From: Amphibalanus amphitrite | Taxonomy: Eukaryota; Arthropoda; Thecostraca; Balanomorpha; Balanidae | Assembly: GCF_019059575.1 (NCBI RefSeq) | Contig: NW_024882759.1 | Span: 62,001-126,000 of the forward strand | DNA length: 64,000 nucleotides | Direction of reading: 5' to 3' | In this document: positions 45,540 to 56,413 of the stretch, in pieces | How the letters are laid out: each line of letters starts with the position of its first letter | Position numbering within the stretch: position 1 is the stretch's first letter | Made by a program: the position numbers and the translations under genes | Notes under the pieces: generated by a model | What the model was told of the DNA's origin: nothing | Seen by the model: the letters and a program-made list of their open reading frames with translations, nothing else | Database searches by the model: none

Positions 45540-46818
45540 CTCATCAGTGACAGGAGCATCAATACTTATGCCACTCATGTCATCCATAAGTCAGCCATAA
45601 GACCGCCGCGCACACGGGCAGAAATCGGAAAAAAGAGCCAGCACGCGGAATGGGAAAACAAGTTTACATTAAAGACTTTATTTTGATCCCGTGGCTGTAA
45701 TGATAAATGGTAAACTATGGAGGTAAATTAGCCCAGCAACCCTTCTGTTCCTGAAGGAAGTTGACCGATACAGCTTCGCGGGTCTGGCAACAAACAACCC
45801 ATTTTTTTGCGAAGTTATTTACTAAAAAGCGAACCCGTAACTTCAGTCACTTGACCTGACCTAAGACGCTACCGGTTAACCTGACACCTAAAAATCGGGT
45901 ACCAATCGCTGCGAATTGTAACGGCACACACGCTCGTTTTTACCGCGAGGCTCTAGCTCTATTAGAAGCGAAACGGCGTGCTGGGGTCGTTTCAACCCCT
46001 CCGAAACCCATTTTGCTTGCGGGAAAATGAGGAACTTAAAGAAAGAACACCTTTCTAATTTTTTGCATGTCGATTTGCAATGACATGAAGTTTATTTTGA
46101 AAAAATAAAATGTGAAAAATTTTGGTCCCAAAAGTCATTAGAGGCAAATGAAAAAAGATTAAGGTTTTTGCTCAACAATGATTTTTTTCTTTGGAATTTT
46201 TAAATAGTAATATTAATTTTTGATTCATCGCAAGCTTTGTGTTGTTTACTTTTTGTTGGTTGCCTAACCCGTTCTTGAGTTATAGGCCATCAAACTCACC
46301 GTTACAAACCGAAGTTAAAAAAATGTAATGCAATATAACTAAAAAGTTTTGATCTGAGAAGTCTGATATTTTGCCAGGCGTCTTTGGGGCCTATGATTAC
46401 CCCTAGGACCGATTTTAATTAAAATCTGAGAGATGAGGGTGACGGGCCCGGTACGATCTATCGTGGAATGCCCCAACTGTTTCATCATACCAATTGGACA
46501 ATTCTTTATCTAACTGAGTACAGTAAATGTTCTGAAATTTATCATAAATTTGATTTTTTTACAAAAAAATGATCATTCTCACCCAGAGGTCGGGGTAACT
46601 ATGATCACTACATTAAAATCACCTTATATGTGCCATAGGAGCCCTCAGAAGGGGCTTGTGTGATAAACTTACATGTTTTAAATAAAACCAAAGGCTTTGC
46701 TTGACAAAAACTCACACATTTTACAGCAAAACTATGAATAATTGAGGTATTAAAATAAAGTTGCATGTTCCAGGTCTAAACTCACATTACAGAGCTATAA
46801 GCAGCAAAATTAGCTACT
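45540..46818. other. A+T-rich intergenic DNA with a decayed TTAA-family piece
   Basis: The part at about 45,860-46,020 (TTGACCTGACC, CGCGAGGCTCTAGCTC, AAACGGC) matches the right-hand interior of the element at 52,837-53,735, so it is a fragment of that family. The rest is unrecognised. Confidence 0.5.
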
Positions 46819-48895
46819 TTAACCCACGCCCGGCTGGGGGTCCTGGATTTCCACGCCCTGCTGGGGGGGGGGGGGGGGTGTTTGAACCCCCCCTTGATAC
46901 GCAGAAGGCGGCGTTCGAAAGAGCGCCAAAAATAATGACGATATCACTTCAGTCACTTTTTCGGTCAGGTCAAAGGTCAGGTCACCAGGGGTCATTGAAG
47001 GCAAAATTTCGACGATTTTCAGGTCGAATGTCGACAATTTTTTCTCAGATTTGACCTAACGTCAACGGTTTTGCCTGCAGGGGGCAAACACTGCAAAAAT
47101 AGCCGATTTTTTCGGAAACAGTTTTTCTGCAATAATTTATGACCCAAGCCTTGTACGAGCTTACTTTTACCGGCATCGTGTTCCTCTCGTCAAGACGCAT
47201 CGAATGAACTTTAACTTGACCTTGAAAGGTCAACTTGAAAATTTGACCTCAGGTCAAGGTCATGACCTGACCGGAAAAGGTCATGTTGCATATCAGTCGA
47301 TCCGTATCGTCGAGCTGAACACATCTAAGGCGTTTTCACCGCTCTAGCATGCCTCTATCAAAAGTTATTTGCGAAAAACTGTTAGACACTATTTGTGACC
47401 TGAGACGACCTCAGGGGCATAAATAGGGGTCACGGACACCATTTTCATGTTCAGTGTGTTTTAACTGCTTGTAATTCAGTGTTTGGGAGTGTTTATAATG
47501 ACTTTCGTCCAAAAGAGACGCATTTCAATTTTCTCCCATTGCACAGTGGCCCTTTTTCAGAATTAGCACGCATAAATTCAAAATATTTTTTCTCTTCTTT
47601 TGAGTAAAAAGCAGTCTAATCGTGTGCAAAACATTCCAAACTATCCGATGGTGCCATTTTTACCTCCTAAAAAATAATTATCTTTTGTAAAACTGACCGC
47701 AAAATAGAAGTTTGTCGAGAGGCGCGCGGACACCACCGGCGGACCTTAAAAAGTAGGGTGAGATGAACATCAATTTGTAAGGCTTTCGGCGAGAAAATGT
47801 TAAAAATTAGTGGCACGGCTGTGAAGCTGAGTTTACGTAGAAGCCCTAGAAACCACAATTTTCATTGTATAAACTTCAATAGACCACTTTTGCCGAATAT
47901 TGTGGACACAATAACAGGACAATTATTAACTGGAGATGGCGGCATACATATGAAGCTTTATGTTAAGTAGCACACTCTGGAACATGTCGTATTATACATC
48001 GTTCGAATCGCCGATCTCTTCTGACCATGTCCACCAAAGGGCATCGCGCCATTTTGCGCCATTTTGCTTCTACGGTGGATAATGTGAGCCAGTTCAGTCC
48101 GCGAGCGGCTGTGGCTCCTGTTCGATACGACTAAGCTCATTGACCTGGCTCGAAGCTGGTGTCACCTGGTGTGCGCCTAAATGTGGCTCGACTTTTGCCA
48201 TAAGATGTGCTAATTGAAATTATACTAACGGTGGCTGGCAACAGCTGTAGATGCGGTCACGTGACGCCCTGGGGCGTCCTGGCGGTCAGTGCAGCGCGGT
48301 CGGCTGGCGGGCTCGCCACACTTGCGTTCGGAGCGGCCTGGCCGGCGGGCGAGCCGTGCGAACGTGCGCCAAATCTTGGCCCGAGCGGCCTGTCGCTGTT
48401 GGGCCGAATCTCCTTGGGCAGTTCGTTTCTTTTCTTCTCTTTGCATTGGCAGGGAATACGTCCTTGATCACGTGGTGATGTCTTGCACCACTTTCAGGTA
48501 TTGTGGGAATTAATGCGTGCTAATTCTGAAAAAGGGCCACTGTGCATTGACTTATAATGGGGAGGTCGCTAAATTGACCTGACCTTAGGTCACCGATATC
48601 AAAATTCTGAGATATACATTTTATAGATACTGTTACCCTTATCAATCGCTGAAAGTTTCAAAGCGATCGGTCACTCGGTGTAGCAATGGCAGACATTGAA
48701 ACTTTTATGAGGTGAGGTCACTTCAAGTGACCTGGTGACCTGACCTTGAATGACCTTGGTCTGAAATTTTCACAACATGTGTAGAATTGATGTATAATAA
48801 GGTGTACCAAAAACGGCGGCACCGTTTTTGAGATATTCGCGAAAAACCACAAGGGGGGTGTTCAAACATCCCCCCCCCAGCAGGGCGCGGGTTAA
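46819..48895. mobile_element. TTAA-family element, about 2.1 kb
   Basis: TTAA at 46819-46822 and 48892-48895. The ends CCCACGCCCGGCTGGG and, inverted, CCCGCGCCCTGCTGGG match at 13 of 16 positions. Inside each end there is a G-run/C-run hairpin around GTTTGAA or TTCAAAC. The subterminal GTGGTTTTTCGCGAATA motif (right end, inverted) links it to the other copies. AGGTCA/TGACCT sites cluster at 46,965-46,985, 47,215-47,285 and 48,575-48,770. It is interrupted by a second element at 47541-48545. Confidence 0.75.
47541..48545. mobile_element. Nested TIR element of about 1 kb
   Basis: The terminal inverted repeats span about 35 bp and are essentially perfect; the left begins GCACAGTGGCCCTTTTTCAG and the right is its inverse. 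The flanking ATT on both sides may be a 3-bp target duplication. The interior is G+C-rich (48,240-48,430) and non-coding. It lies wholly inside the TTAA element 46819-48895, so it inserted later. The superfamily is not clear. Confidence 0.65.
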
Positions 48896-50590
48896 CCTCT
48901 GACTTCAAAATTAAGTAACAGTCACAGATGTCCTAAGCCACTGCAAACTACCTGTCCTACATCACACTTTGTCTGCTGGTGGCTGTGGGATCACTTGCCA
49001 CACTGCTCATGCCCCTCCCAGTTGATTGTCTTTTTCACTTCCCATTGATGCTCCAATTACCACTGAGATAGAGCAGCTCAATGCTCATCCTCCGACCTCC
49101 ATCCTCAGTATCAAAGCCTTTGCTTTCTCTTTCTTTACCTGGGTCTTTCTCATCTTTACCATTATTATTGCTGGAGATGCTAGAGAATTTATACTCCATG
49201 CCAATGACAACAACAAAAAAAAAAGTTGTGACATAACATGATTATTTTAACTGGGACTAAACTCTTAAGTGTCTGCTATAATGCTTCATTGCTTTATTTA
49301 ACCATTGGCATAACAAATACAGTTCACAGCAGCAAAATGCTCATTTTAGGCCCAAAACTGGTCTATGATCAAAGTCACCCCGGGTATCATTGTCACCCTG
49401 GTGTAGGGTATCTCGGTAGTTACTTGGCTGATTGTGCTGAAGCCTGAAACTCAGCATATATGTAGGCACCCACTAGGCATTGCATTTCCATTTCCCACAG
49501 TTGTGGTATTGCTGCATGTGTGCAAGTGCAGGGGTCAATTCCAGATTTTGAGAATGGCTGGACCAATTGCGCTCAAATTTAGTAACCGATCAGGGACCAG
49601 TTAGTAGGGTGCCGTGCAAAAGTAACTTGGGATCCAACTTGCATGCGCACATGTGCATGGTGCCCTTCCAGATCTTGAGAACGGCTGGGCCAATTGTGCT
49701 CCAATTCGGCACATTGCTGCCTGCTGGAGAACGGATGGTAGCATTCTATACAAAATTCCAACAGCATACCAACAGCATCATATTGCTGGCTGGGAAATAA
49801 TGTTAAGTAGATGCGAATTCCACTCAAATTCAGTAAAAATTGCCCGTTAACATTACGCCCCGAAACCGAAAAAAAAACATTCTCGTTTATCATTAAGTTA
49901 ACCAGACCATTTGTGACGCCCTTCAGCGAGGAAAAACAATTTCTCTTAAGGACTCGTATCAGGGCCATCTATAGACTCGTATACGAAAATGTTACTCACT
50001 AAAAAACGTCTTTCAGCACATATCTTCAAAAATTGTGGAAAATTACAAGTCCACACCAACCACAATCGAAGGTAGACGAAGAGTGGCGCGCCAAAAAACG
50101 CTTAGCAGCGTGTTTCACGATTTGTGCGGGAATTTTATAACAAATGACGCTGCTAAATTATAACAGCTCATTTTTAAGTAAAAAAGGAAGGATGATAGAG
50201 TTTCATGGTGTCCAAAATTTGCTACACAAACTTTAAGAGGTTATAAAACTTCCCGTACTATACTGTTGTGTAATCTTAGATCATAGGTGCGGGAGCCGGG
50301 GGGCAGTGGGGGCAGCTTGCCCCCCAACTCTGGGGCCTTGGGCGCGGTGGCCCCCACAGCTTTGAGACGGGTCACGGAATACCACACTTTTTTTGCAAAT
50401 GTTTTCTTTTTTTGTTGAAAAAGCCGAGGGGTGAAAAATAAGTGGCCTAAAACCGGTGAGAAAACTAGATTTGGGGGTACCCTAGGTAAATCTCTATTAT
50501 GGTGTGCCCCCCCCCCCCCCCCCCCCAGTCGGAAAGTGGCGGAAAGTGGCTACTTCGAGTGGCGGATCACCAGCTCAGGCACCATCTCAC
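48896..50590. other. Intergenic repeat-rich DNA
   Basis: Holds very diverged relatives of the 128-bp repeat (49,490-49,760; GAACGGCTGGGCCAATTG) and a G-run/C-run segment (about 50,285-50,530) resembling MITE ends without definable borders. No gene was recognised. Confidence 0.45.
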
Positions 50591-50601
50591 CAAAAGAAAA
50601 C

Positions 50602-51264
50602 CAGAGGGGTGTTCACGGGCACCGCACACTGCTGCGTGCGGTGTGTGCGCTGCGTCCAGCAGGCGTGGGGGTAGGGGATGGGTAGGCGGCTCTGACGTCA
50701 CGGCTGCGTGCGGTGGACGGTCCGCTGTGGCCAGTCCCGACCGGCCACAGCGGTCGCTGTGTGCGGTGACGCAAGGCTGACGTAGGGACGCAGTGGGCGG
50801 AGCTTGGAGGCTGTGTGCGGTCCGACCGCACACAGGAGAGCTGTTCACGGGCCCTGTGTGCGGTCGGACCGCACACAGCCTCCAAGCTCCGCCCACTGCG
50901 TCCCTACGTCAGCCTTCCGTCACCGCACACAGCGATCGCTGTGGCCGGTCGGGACTGGCCACAGGGGACCGTCCACCGCACGCAGCCGTGACGTCAGAAC
51001 CGAACAGCTCTCCTGTGTGCGGTCGGACCGCACACAGCCTCCAAGCTCCGCCCACTGCGTCCCTACGTCAGCCTTCCGTCACCGCACACAGCGATCGCTG
51101 TGGCCGGTCGGGACTGGCCACAGGGGACCGTCCACCGCACGCAGCCGTGACGTCAGAACCGCCTACCCATCCCCTACCCCCACGCCTGCTGGACGCACCG
51201 CACACAGCGCACGCAGCAGTGTGCGGTGCCCGTGAACACCCCTAGGGTCCGTGAACAGCCCTCT
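50602..51264. mobile_element. Foldback element with partly duplicated arm
   Basis: Ends CAGAGGGGTGTTCACGG and, inverted, CAGAGGGCTGTTCACGG. The left arm (about 50,606-50,838) is the reverse complement of the right arm (about 51,005-51,243), and the inner part of the right arm occurs a second time in direct orientation at about 50,843-51,003. Each arm carries TGACGTCA, GTGTGCGGTCGGACCGCACA and AGCGATCGCT palindromes. It is non-coding and no clear target duplication was found. Confidence 0.75.
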
Positions 51265-51569
51265 GCTTTCCCACGGAACTTTTCTCGGTTTTCATCGAGC
51301 TCTACTAGTGATTTGACCCCAGCTATAGCCACTAAACGGCTGCCGGCATTCAAATCTTCCCGAGCCCCAGGGACGACGGACCGCGCTCCCGCGCCGCGCG
51401 CAGAGCCCCACGGACGCCAGCCGGCGGCCGTGTCGCCTCACCCTCCCCTCCAGCTGAGAGCCCCGCCGGCCCGCGTGGGTGGGGAGCGGCCGCTCGCGCT
51501 GCCCGCGTCCCACGGCGCGCCGCCGGCGCCCGCGGTGGCCGCGGCAGGGGCAGGAGCCGACCGGAAACG

Positions 51570-51680
51570 ACAGGAAACCACCATCGGAATCTTCGTATCG
51601 GAAGCTTGAATATTCAAAGCCTCAAGCCTAAACTATTGGACCTGACCTATGAACTCCGCCAAAACAATTACGATGTCGTA
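51570..51680 (+). pseudogene. LINE ORF2 first segment (endonuclease start)
   Basis: Reads RIGSLNIQSLKPKLLDLTYE and on to NYDVV, the opening strand of the apurinic-like endonuclease of CR1/jockey-type LINEs. It is cut at a TA at 51679-51680 by the element 51681-54056 and resumes at 54059. Sequence before 51,570 may be the 5' part of the same LINE, but I cannot show it. Confidence 0.75.
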
Positions 51681-52246
51681 CAGTCGTGTACAGGTTGATG
51701 GTCCCCTACTCTTTATCCACCGGGTTCCTATGGCTCAGCATTGGCAGCAGCCGCCTGGTACCGGTAGGCTGTGCCGCATGACCCGAGAGTGAAGCGGCAC
51801 AGCCTACCCACACTGTATGACACCGGCTCGGGTCGCCTGGTAGAGCGATTTGACCGGACGCTGCGTTACACCGGCTGGGGGAGGGGGGGGGGTAAGGGTC
51901 AGGCCTGTCTATTTGGCTCGGCTCGGTGGATGAGGCGGGCTGGAGTGTGGTGTGGGGCGGGGGTGATGTGGGGAGGGAGTGAGCGGACCTGGGGCTGGGT
52001 GTGAGTGGTCACTTGTCGCGTAGAACCGATCGTAATCCACCCTCCAAAAATTCGCTTTAGAGATATTCACAAAACCCAGGGGGGTTCAAACACCCATCTC
52101 CCAAGTGGGGTGCGGAAGGACAGGTAAGGGTCCATACGGTCTCCTCATGAATTGCAGCAAAGAAAGAAAACAGACCTGTCACCAGATAATCTTTCTGAAA
52201 AGTGGACTAATCGCATAGCCTCGGACACAGAAATAAACATCCAGCA

Positions 52247-52325
52247 CGCGAAGCGTCTCGAACCGGGCCTCTCACTACCGGCCAGTTTGACAGTCTAGCA
52301 CTCCTACGCTGAGCTACACCGGATA
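52247..52325 (-). repeat. tRNA-derived SINE head or pseudo-tRNA
   Basis: On the minus strand GTAGCTCAGCGTAGGAG (A-box-like) is followed about 45 bp later by GGTTCGAGACG (B-box-like). This resembles an RNA polymerase III promoter from a tRNA, but a clean cloverleaf is not evident. Confidence 0.5.
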
Positions 52326-52419
52326 GTTGCCACGGCCGGGGCAAAGTCTGGCCGGACGGGCGGCGGGGCCGGGAGGTCGGCAGCAAAGTCAATGAATGTT
52401 TTTGTGGTTTCGGGTGCCG

Positions 52420-52500
52420 GTCGCTCTAGCTTGGTGGAATGATGATGGATCATTGGTAAAACTTTCAACGTTGAGTCCCGGTTCGAGCCTCATCGGGGCT
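52420..52500 (+). repeat. tRNA-derived SINE head or pseudo-tRNA
   Basis: CTAGCTTGGTGG (A-box-like, 52426-52437) and GGTTCGAGCC (B box, 52480-52489) at tRNA-like spacing. It is probably a SINE relic and not a working tRNA gene, since the stems do not pair well. Confidence 0.45.
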
Positions 52501-52836
52501 CCGGCTACTTTTCCGAGTTAGGATCTGGTTTGATTTTAGTGGTTGCGAGCCATTTATACGGTTTTATATCTACATGTCGATTGTCGATTGATTGATTGAT
52601 TCATTCATTCGTTCATTTAATACATGTCGACATTTAGCATACGAATTGACATCCAGGACCAATCCGATCAATCTACCATTTTCATAAGCGTATTGCCTAA
52701 ATATCATGCATATATGTGGCACAAGACCTATGGTTGCCTCGATACCGTGCAAAATCACGTTTTGCACAATGCACAAGTAAATTATATTCGCTGGGTCGTC
52801 CGTGCATTGTGCTTAGCAAAAACAGGAATGCAGTTG

Positions 52837-53735
52837 TTAACCCTCGCATGTGTAGGGGGGGGGGGGTCGGATGGACCCCCCCCATGGTTTTTCGCGAATA
52901 ACTCGCGTAAAAAGCGGCCGATCGCGACGAAACTTTCAGTACCCTCGCATTGATCAATTTTACACCTACCCTGAAAATTTCATGACCCTGACCCAAATGA
53001 CCTTTGACCTGTGACCTCTTTTCCGAGACCATGTTTGGCCGGAATCGCGATTCGGCGTACGTCGGCTCGCATTAGCCGTGCGTTTGCAAGCTTTTCGTGG
53101 TTTCAAACGTTCAAACATGTGATTTGATGTTGCTCCCATGCATTAGGGTGGGTGTCAAGGTCACCTGAAGGTCAGGTCAGGTCATTGACCTTTGGTGACC
53201 TCGGATGACCTCGGTTCACTTTTTCGAGTTTTACATGTTTCTAGGCTAGTTTTTGGAGCTGAACTCGAATTTAGCAACCATTTGAACATTTACGAAGTAG
53301 TTTTGGTGCCTTCGTAACATGTTACGAAGCTGTCAGAGGCGGTTGACACGTACTACGAATACCCGTCACAACGCCTGCTGGTTGACCTGACCTGACCTGA
53401 CCCGACCTGGTCTAAATGCTTAAAGACATCATCTCTGATCAAAACTAACACGATATTCGTGATCAGCACCCCGAAAAACCCCTTAGCAGCCACACTTTAC
53501 GACTTTCTAATAGGTCCCGATTTTCCCGACTTTGGGTCATTGACCTGACCTGGAAGGTCAACCAATGACCTAGGACCTTAAAATTGGGTATCATCGGCTT
53601 CCTCTCGTCACGGGCAACACGCTCGTTTTTTCCGCGAAGCTCTAGCTCGATCAGGGGCCAAACGGCAAGGGGGGGTCCAACCGACCCCCCCTACACATTA
53701 GAAGCTGGAAAACGCCGCACACATGCGAGGGTTAA
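52837..53735. mobile_element. TTAA-family element, 0.9 kb, best-preserved copy
   Basis: TTAA at 52837-52840 and 53732-53735; termini CCCTCGCATGTGT and a perfect inverse. TTAA targets and CCC-starting ends are features of the piggyBac superfamily, so a piggyBac-like MITE is the likeliest class. Inside each end is a G-run/C-run hairpin around TCGGATGGA or TCCAACCGA, followed on the left by GGTTTTTCGCGAATAACTCG. TGACCT/AGGTCA half sites cluster at 52,990-53,020, 53,155-53,220, 53,380-53,410 and 53,530-53,580. No open frame of note. Confidence 0.8.
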
Positions 53736-54058
53736 GCGACGCAAAATGTGCAATGCAGCAAGTGACCACACACACCCGCCCAGCCCCCATGGTCCACAAA
53801 CACGCCCCACACCACTCGCCAGCCCACGCCAACCACCGAGACGAGCCCCTCCCCCCGCGCTGGTCTGACGCGACAGCTGGTCTACAAAGCGCTCCACCCG
53901 GCGACCCGAGCCGATGTCAAACAGCGCGGGTAGACTGTGCCGCTTCACTCTCGGGTCATGCGGCACAGCCTACCGGTACCAGGCGGCTGCTGCCAATGCT
54001 GAGCCATAGGAACCCGGTGGATAAAGAGTAGGGGACCATCAACCTGTACACGACTGTA

Positions 54059-55177
54059 CTACTGTCGGAGACCTGGCTACGCCCTTCTACGCCAAACAGA
54101 CTTTTAGTGCTCCCTGGCTACTCCCTCAGCCGCACAGACCGACCTGATGGCCGCGGGTACGGCGGCGTCGCGATCGCAACAAAATCGGATATCACATCAG
54201 TGCCCATCAAGTTCCCAAGTTTCGAGCGCGGCTGCAGCCAGCTCGAGTCAAAGTGGGCGCTGCTCAAGCTCGACAAAGGTCGTCAACTCATCGTATGTTC
54301 TTTATATCGCCCCCCTCGCCACTCCGAAACCGCTTTATGTGCCGATTTTGCCGACCTTGAAAATCAGTTACAAAGAGTACTTGTCGATCACCCTAGGACC
54401 CCGCTCGCCATCTGCGGTGATATAAACTGTGACCTGGCACCTGCTGAAGAAAGAACCCAACTTTCGTGCACGACAGCATCTCAGCAGCTTCCTATCGGAC
54501 TACTCCCTAGACCAGCTAGTAACAACTCCGACTTTCACTTCCGGTTCGCTCCTAGACGTGTGTATGGTGAACAAAGTGGACCTCTTCTCTAACACCCGTG
54601 TTGAGTTTTGTCATTTTAGTCCGCATAAATTTATTAGCGTAGATATCAATGTTCCCAAACTGCGTCCGAAGCCTACAATCATCTCAGCTCGTTCGCTCAA
54701 CCGTGTTGATGTCACTGCCCTTGATTCTGATCTGGAGCTTGTCGACTGGGAGCCTGTGTTTACCGCCGCGACTGTTAGTGATCAGTGGGATGCATTTGTG
54801 TCTAATTTTTTGCCTATTATCGACGACCACGCCCCACTCAAGCGCATTACCATTCGGAACCCCACAGCGCCCCCGGCCTCTGCTGCCACACGGAACCTTA
54901 TGTCCCAGCGCCGCGCCTCGCTACGACTGTCCGGTCGTCAGTCGACAGCTTACAAGGAGCTGAATTCGCTCTGTTCGGGCCGCACTGCGTCGCGACCGGC
55001 GAGAAGAGCTACTGAGAAATATCTGTGAGCGGGGTCCCAATAAGGTCTGGCAGTCTATCAGGACAGTTGTAGCAGGGGAAAAGGACGGTCCTAGTGTGCA
55101 GCCAAATTTACCCGCCGATGAACTAAATTCATTTTTCGTCTCTGTCGGACCTCGCATCGCTGCGGAGGTCCGGTCTC
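54059..55177 (+). pseudogene. LINE ORF2, endonuclease segment
   Basis: Continues the endonuclease from 51,680: LLSETWL at the junction, then YGGVAIATKSD, WALLKL, VCSLYRPP, the catalytic LAICGDINCD, and later TFTSGSLLDVC. At least two frameshifts (near 54,450-54,470 and 54,975) break it. The segment ends VWQSIRTVVAGEK...NSFFVSVGP, the usual linker before the reverse transcriptase. It is interrupted at TTAA (55178) by the next element. Confidence 0.85.
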
Positions 55178-56413
55178 TTAACCCGGCACCGCCTGGGCTA
55201 TTTCCGTACCCACATCAGCCTGGGGGGGGGGGGGGGGGGTCGGATCCGACCCCCCCCCCCTGTTATCTCGAGAACCAATGGTCGTATCGAGCCCCGCGAG
55301 GCGGCGTTCGAAAGGTCTCTACGAGACCTTCCCAAAGCACTCTTAAGATTTTAAGATTGAGGTCAACTTTCGGGTCAAGGTCAGGTCAAAGGTCAAATTC
55401 AGGGGTTTTGCATGATTAGGCTTACGGACAGCGGAATCGATAGCTGCTGCTCGAAACTCACCACAAATGACCTCAAAGACCTAGTGAAGGTACCATGTGC
55501 GTATAGGGGTCATACTAAGTACGGGTCAAGGTCAGGTCAGGTCACGAAAGGTCACGGTTTTCACTTTCTGCTACATGGGCGTGCGACACATGTTTTATGG
55601 CTTATTTTTGACGCCAAATCCGATGGTAATGGTTATATGTGACCCCAAGTCACTGTGCTGGTGATAAGTGTGCATTGAAAGCATAAAAAATCGTTTATAC
55701 CATACATAACTAAACGAGGGCTAAGAAAAAAAGTCAATTTTTCAACTTTTTATTTTTGACATAAAAATGCACTTTTCTAGACCAGGTTTGTCCCAGGAAT
55801 CTAGTGGTGCCATTTGTTTTCACATGCGATGTTCAGAAATGCCTCTAATTCGCGAAAATGCTGATGACGTCACCATGCCCTATGCATGTTGGAGCTATTT
55901 TTTACAATTTGGGGGTCAAAAATCAAGAAAGAAAGTTGAAATTTGGGACATCTAATGTTCTAATAGAGCTCTATAACATATATTCCGGTTTTTTGGAAAT
56001 TCTCAAAATTTTGGATTTTATTAGCTGTTTTCCAAAAAATATAGTTTTTTGAATTTTTAGGGGTGAAAAACGCATTTTATGGAAAATCCGAGATAGCCAT
56101 TTTAAAGAACGCGTTGAGCTGCGTCTTTTCATGTCCTTAATTTGCAATTTGCTTAAAACCTCGATTTTTGGCGATTTTTTAAACATTTACCATTTTTTGA
56201 CTGAAAACGCCATGTAGTTACATCACTAAAATCGATATATCTCAGAAATTTATAAAAAATTTTTTTCTTAAAAATTGCACAGGAGACGTCAAATTGATGG
56301 GGGAGAAGGTATGCGAAGTTTCAAGTTGATAGCGCAAGCGGTTCATGAGTTATTCAAGAAAAACGGAGGGGGGGTCGGATCCGACCCCCCTCCCCCAGGC
56401 GGTCGCGGGTTAA
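55178..56413. mobile_element. TTAA-family element inserted in the LINE
   Basis: TTAA at 55178-55181 and 56410-56413; ends CCCGGCACCGCCTGGG and, inverted, CCCGCGACCGCCTGGG. Both ends have an inner G-run/C-run hairpin around TCGGATCCGA, a perfect palindrome. AGGTCA/TGACCT sites lie at 55,358-55,395 and 55,525-55,555. With one TTAA retained the LINE frame reads across the site, which fixes the borders exactly. Confidence 0.85.

Larger units (their letters stand above)
51681..54056. mobile_element. Tc1-like non-autonomous element with long TIRs
   Basis: TA at 51679-51680 and 54057-54058. The ends are CAGTCGTGTACAGG and its inverse. The inverted repeats run about 210-220 bp (51,681-51,895 and 53,845-54,056) and are highly similar. 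No transposase is seen. Inside are two tRNA-derived pieces (52,247-52,330 minus; 52,420-52,500 plus), an ATTC/GATT simple repeat, half an end of the TTAA family (52,060-52,120) and the complete TTAA element 52837-53735. The similar short frames at both ends arise from the inverted repeats. Confidence 0.75.

Noticed and set aside
50594-51275. 8-bp target duplication for the foldback element
   Set aside because: Flanks AAGAAAAC and CTTTCCCA do not match, so no hAT assignment is made from the duplication.
52247-52500. Two functional tRNA genes
   Set aside because: A- and B-box-like motifs are present but acceptor and anticodon stems do not pair properly. More likely SINE relics.
51771-53966. 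Two short proteins starting MPHDPRVKRHSLP on opposite strands
   Set aside because: They are the same sequence because they lie in the terminal inverted repeats of the Tc1-like element. No domain recognised.
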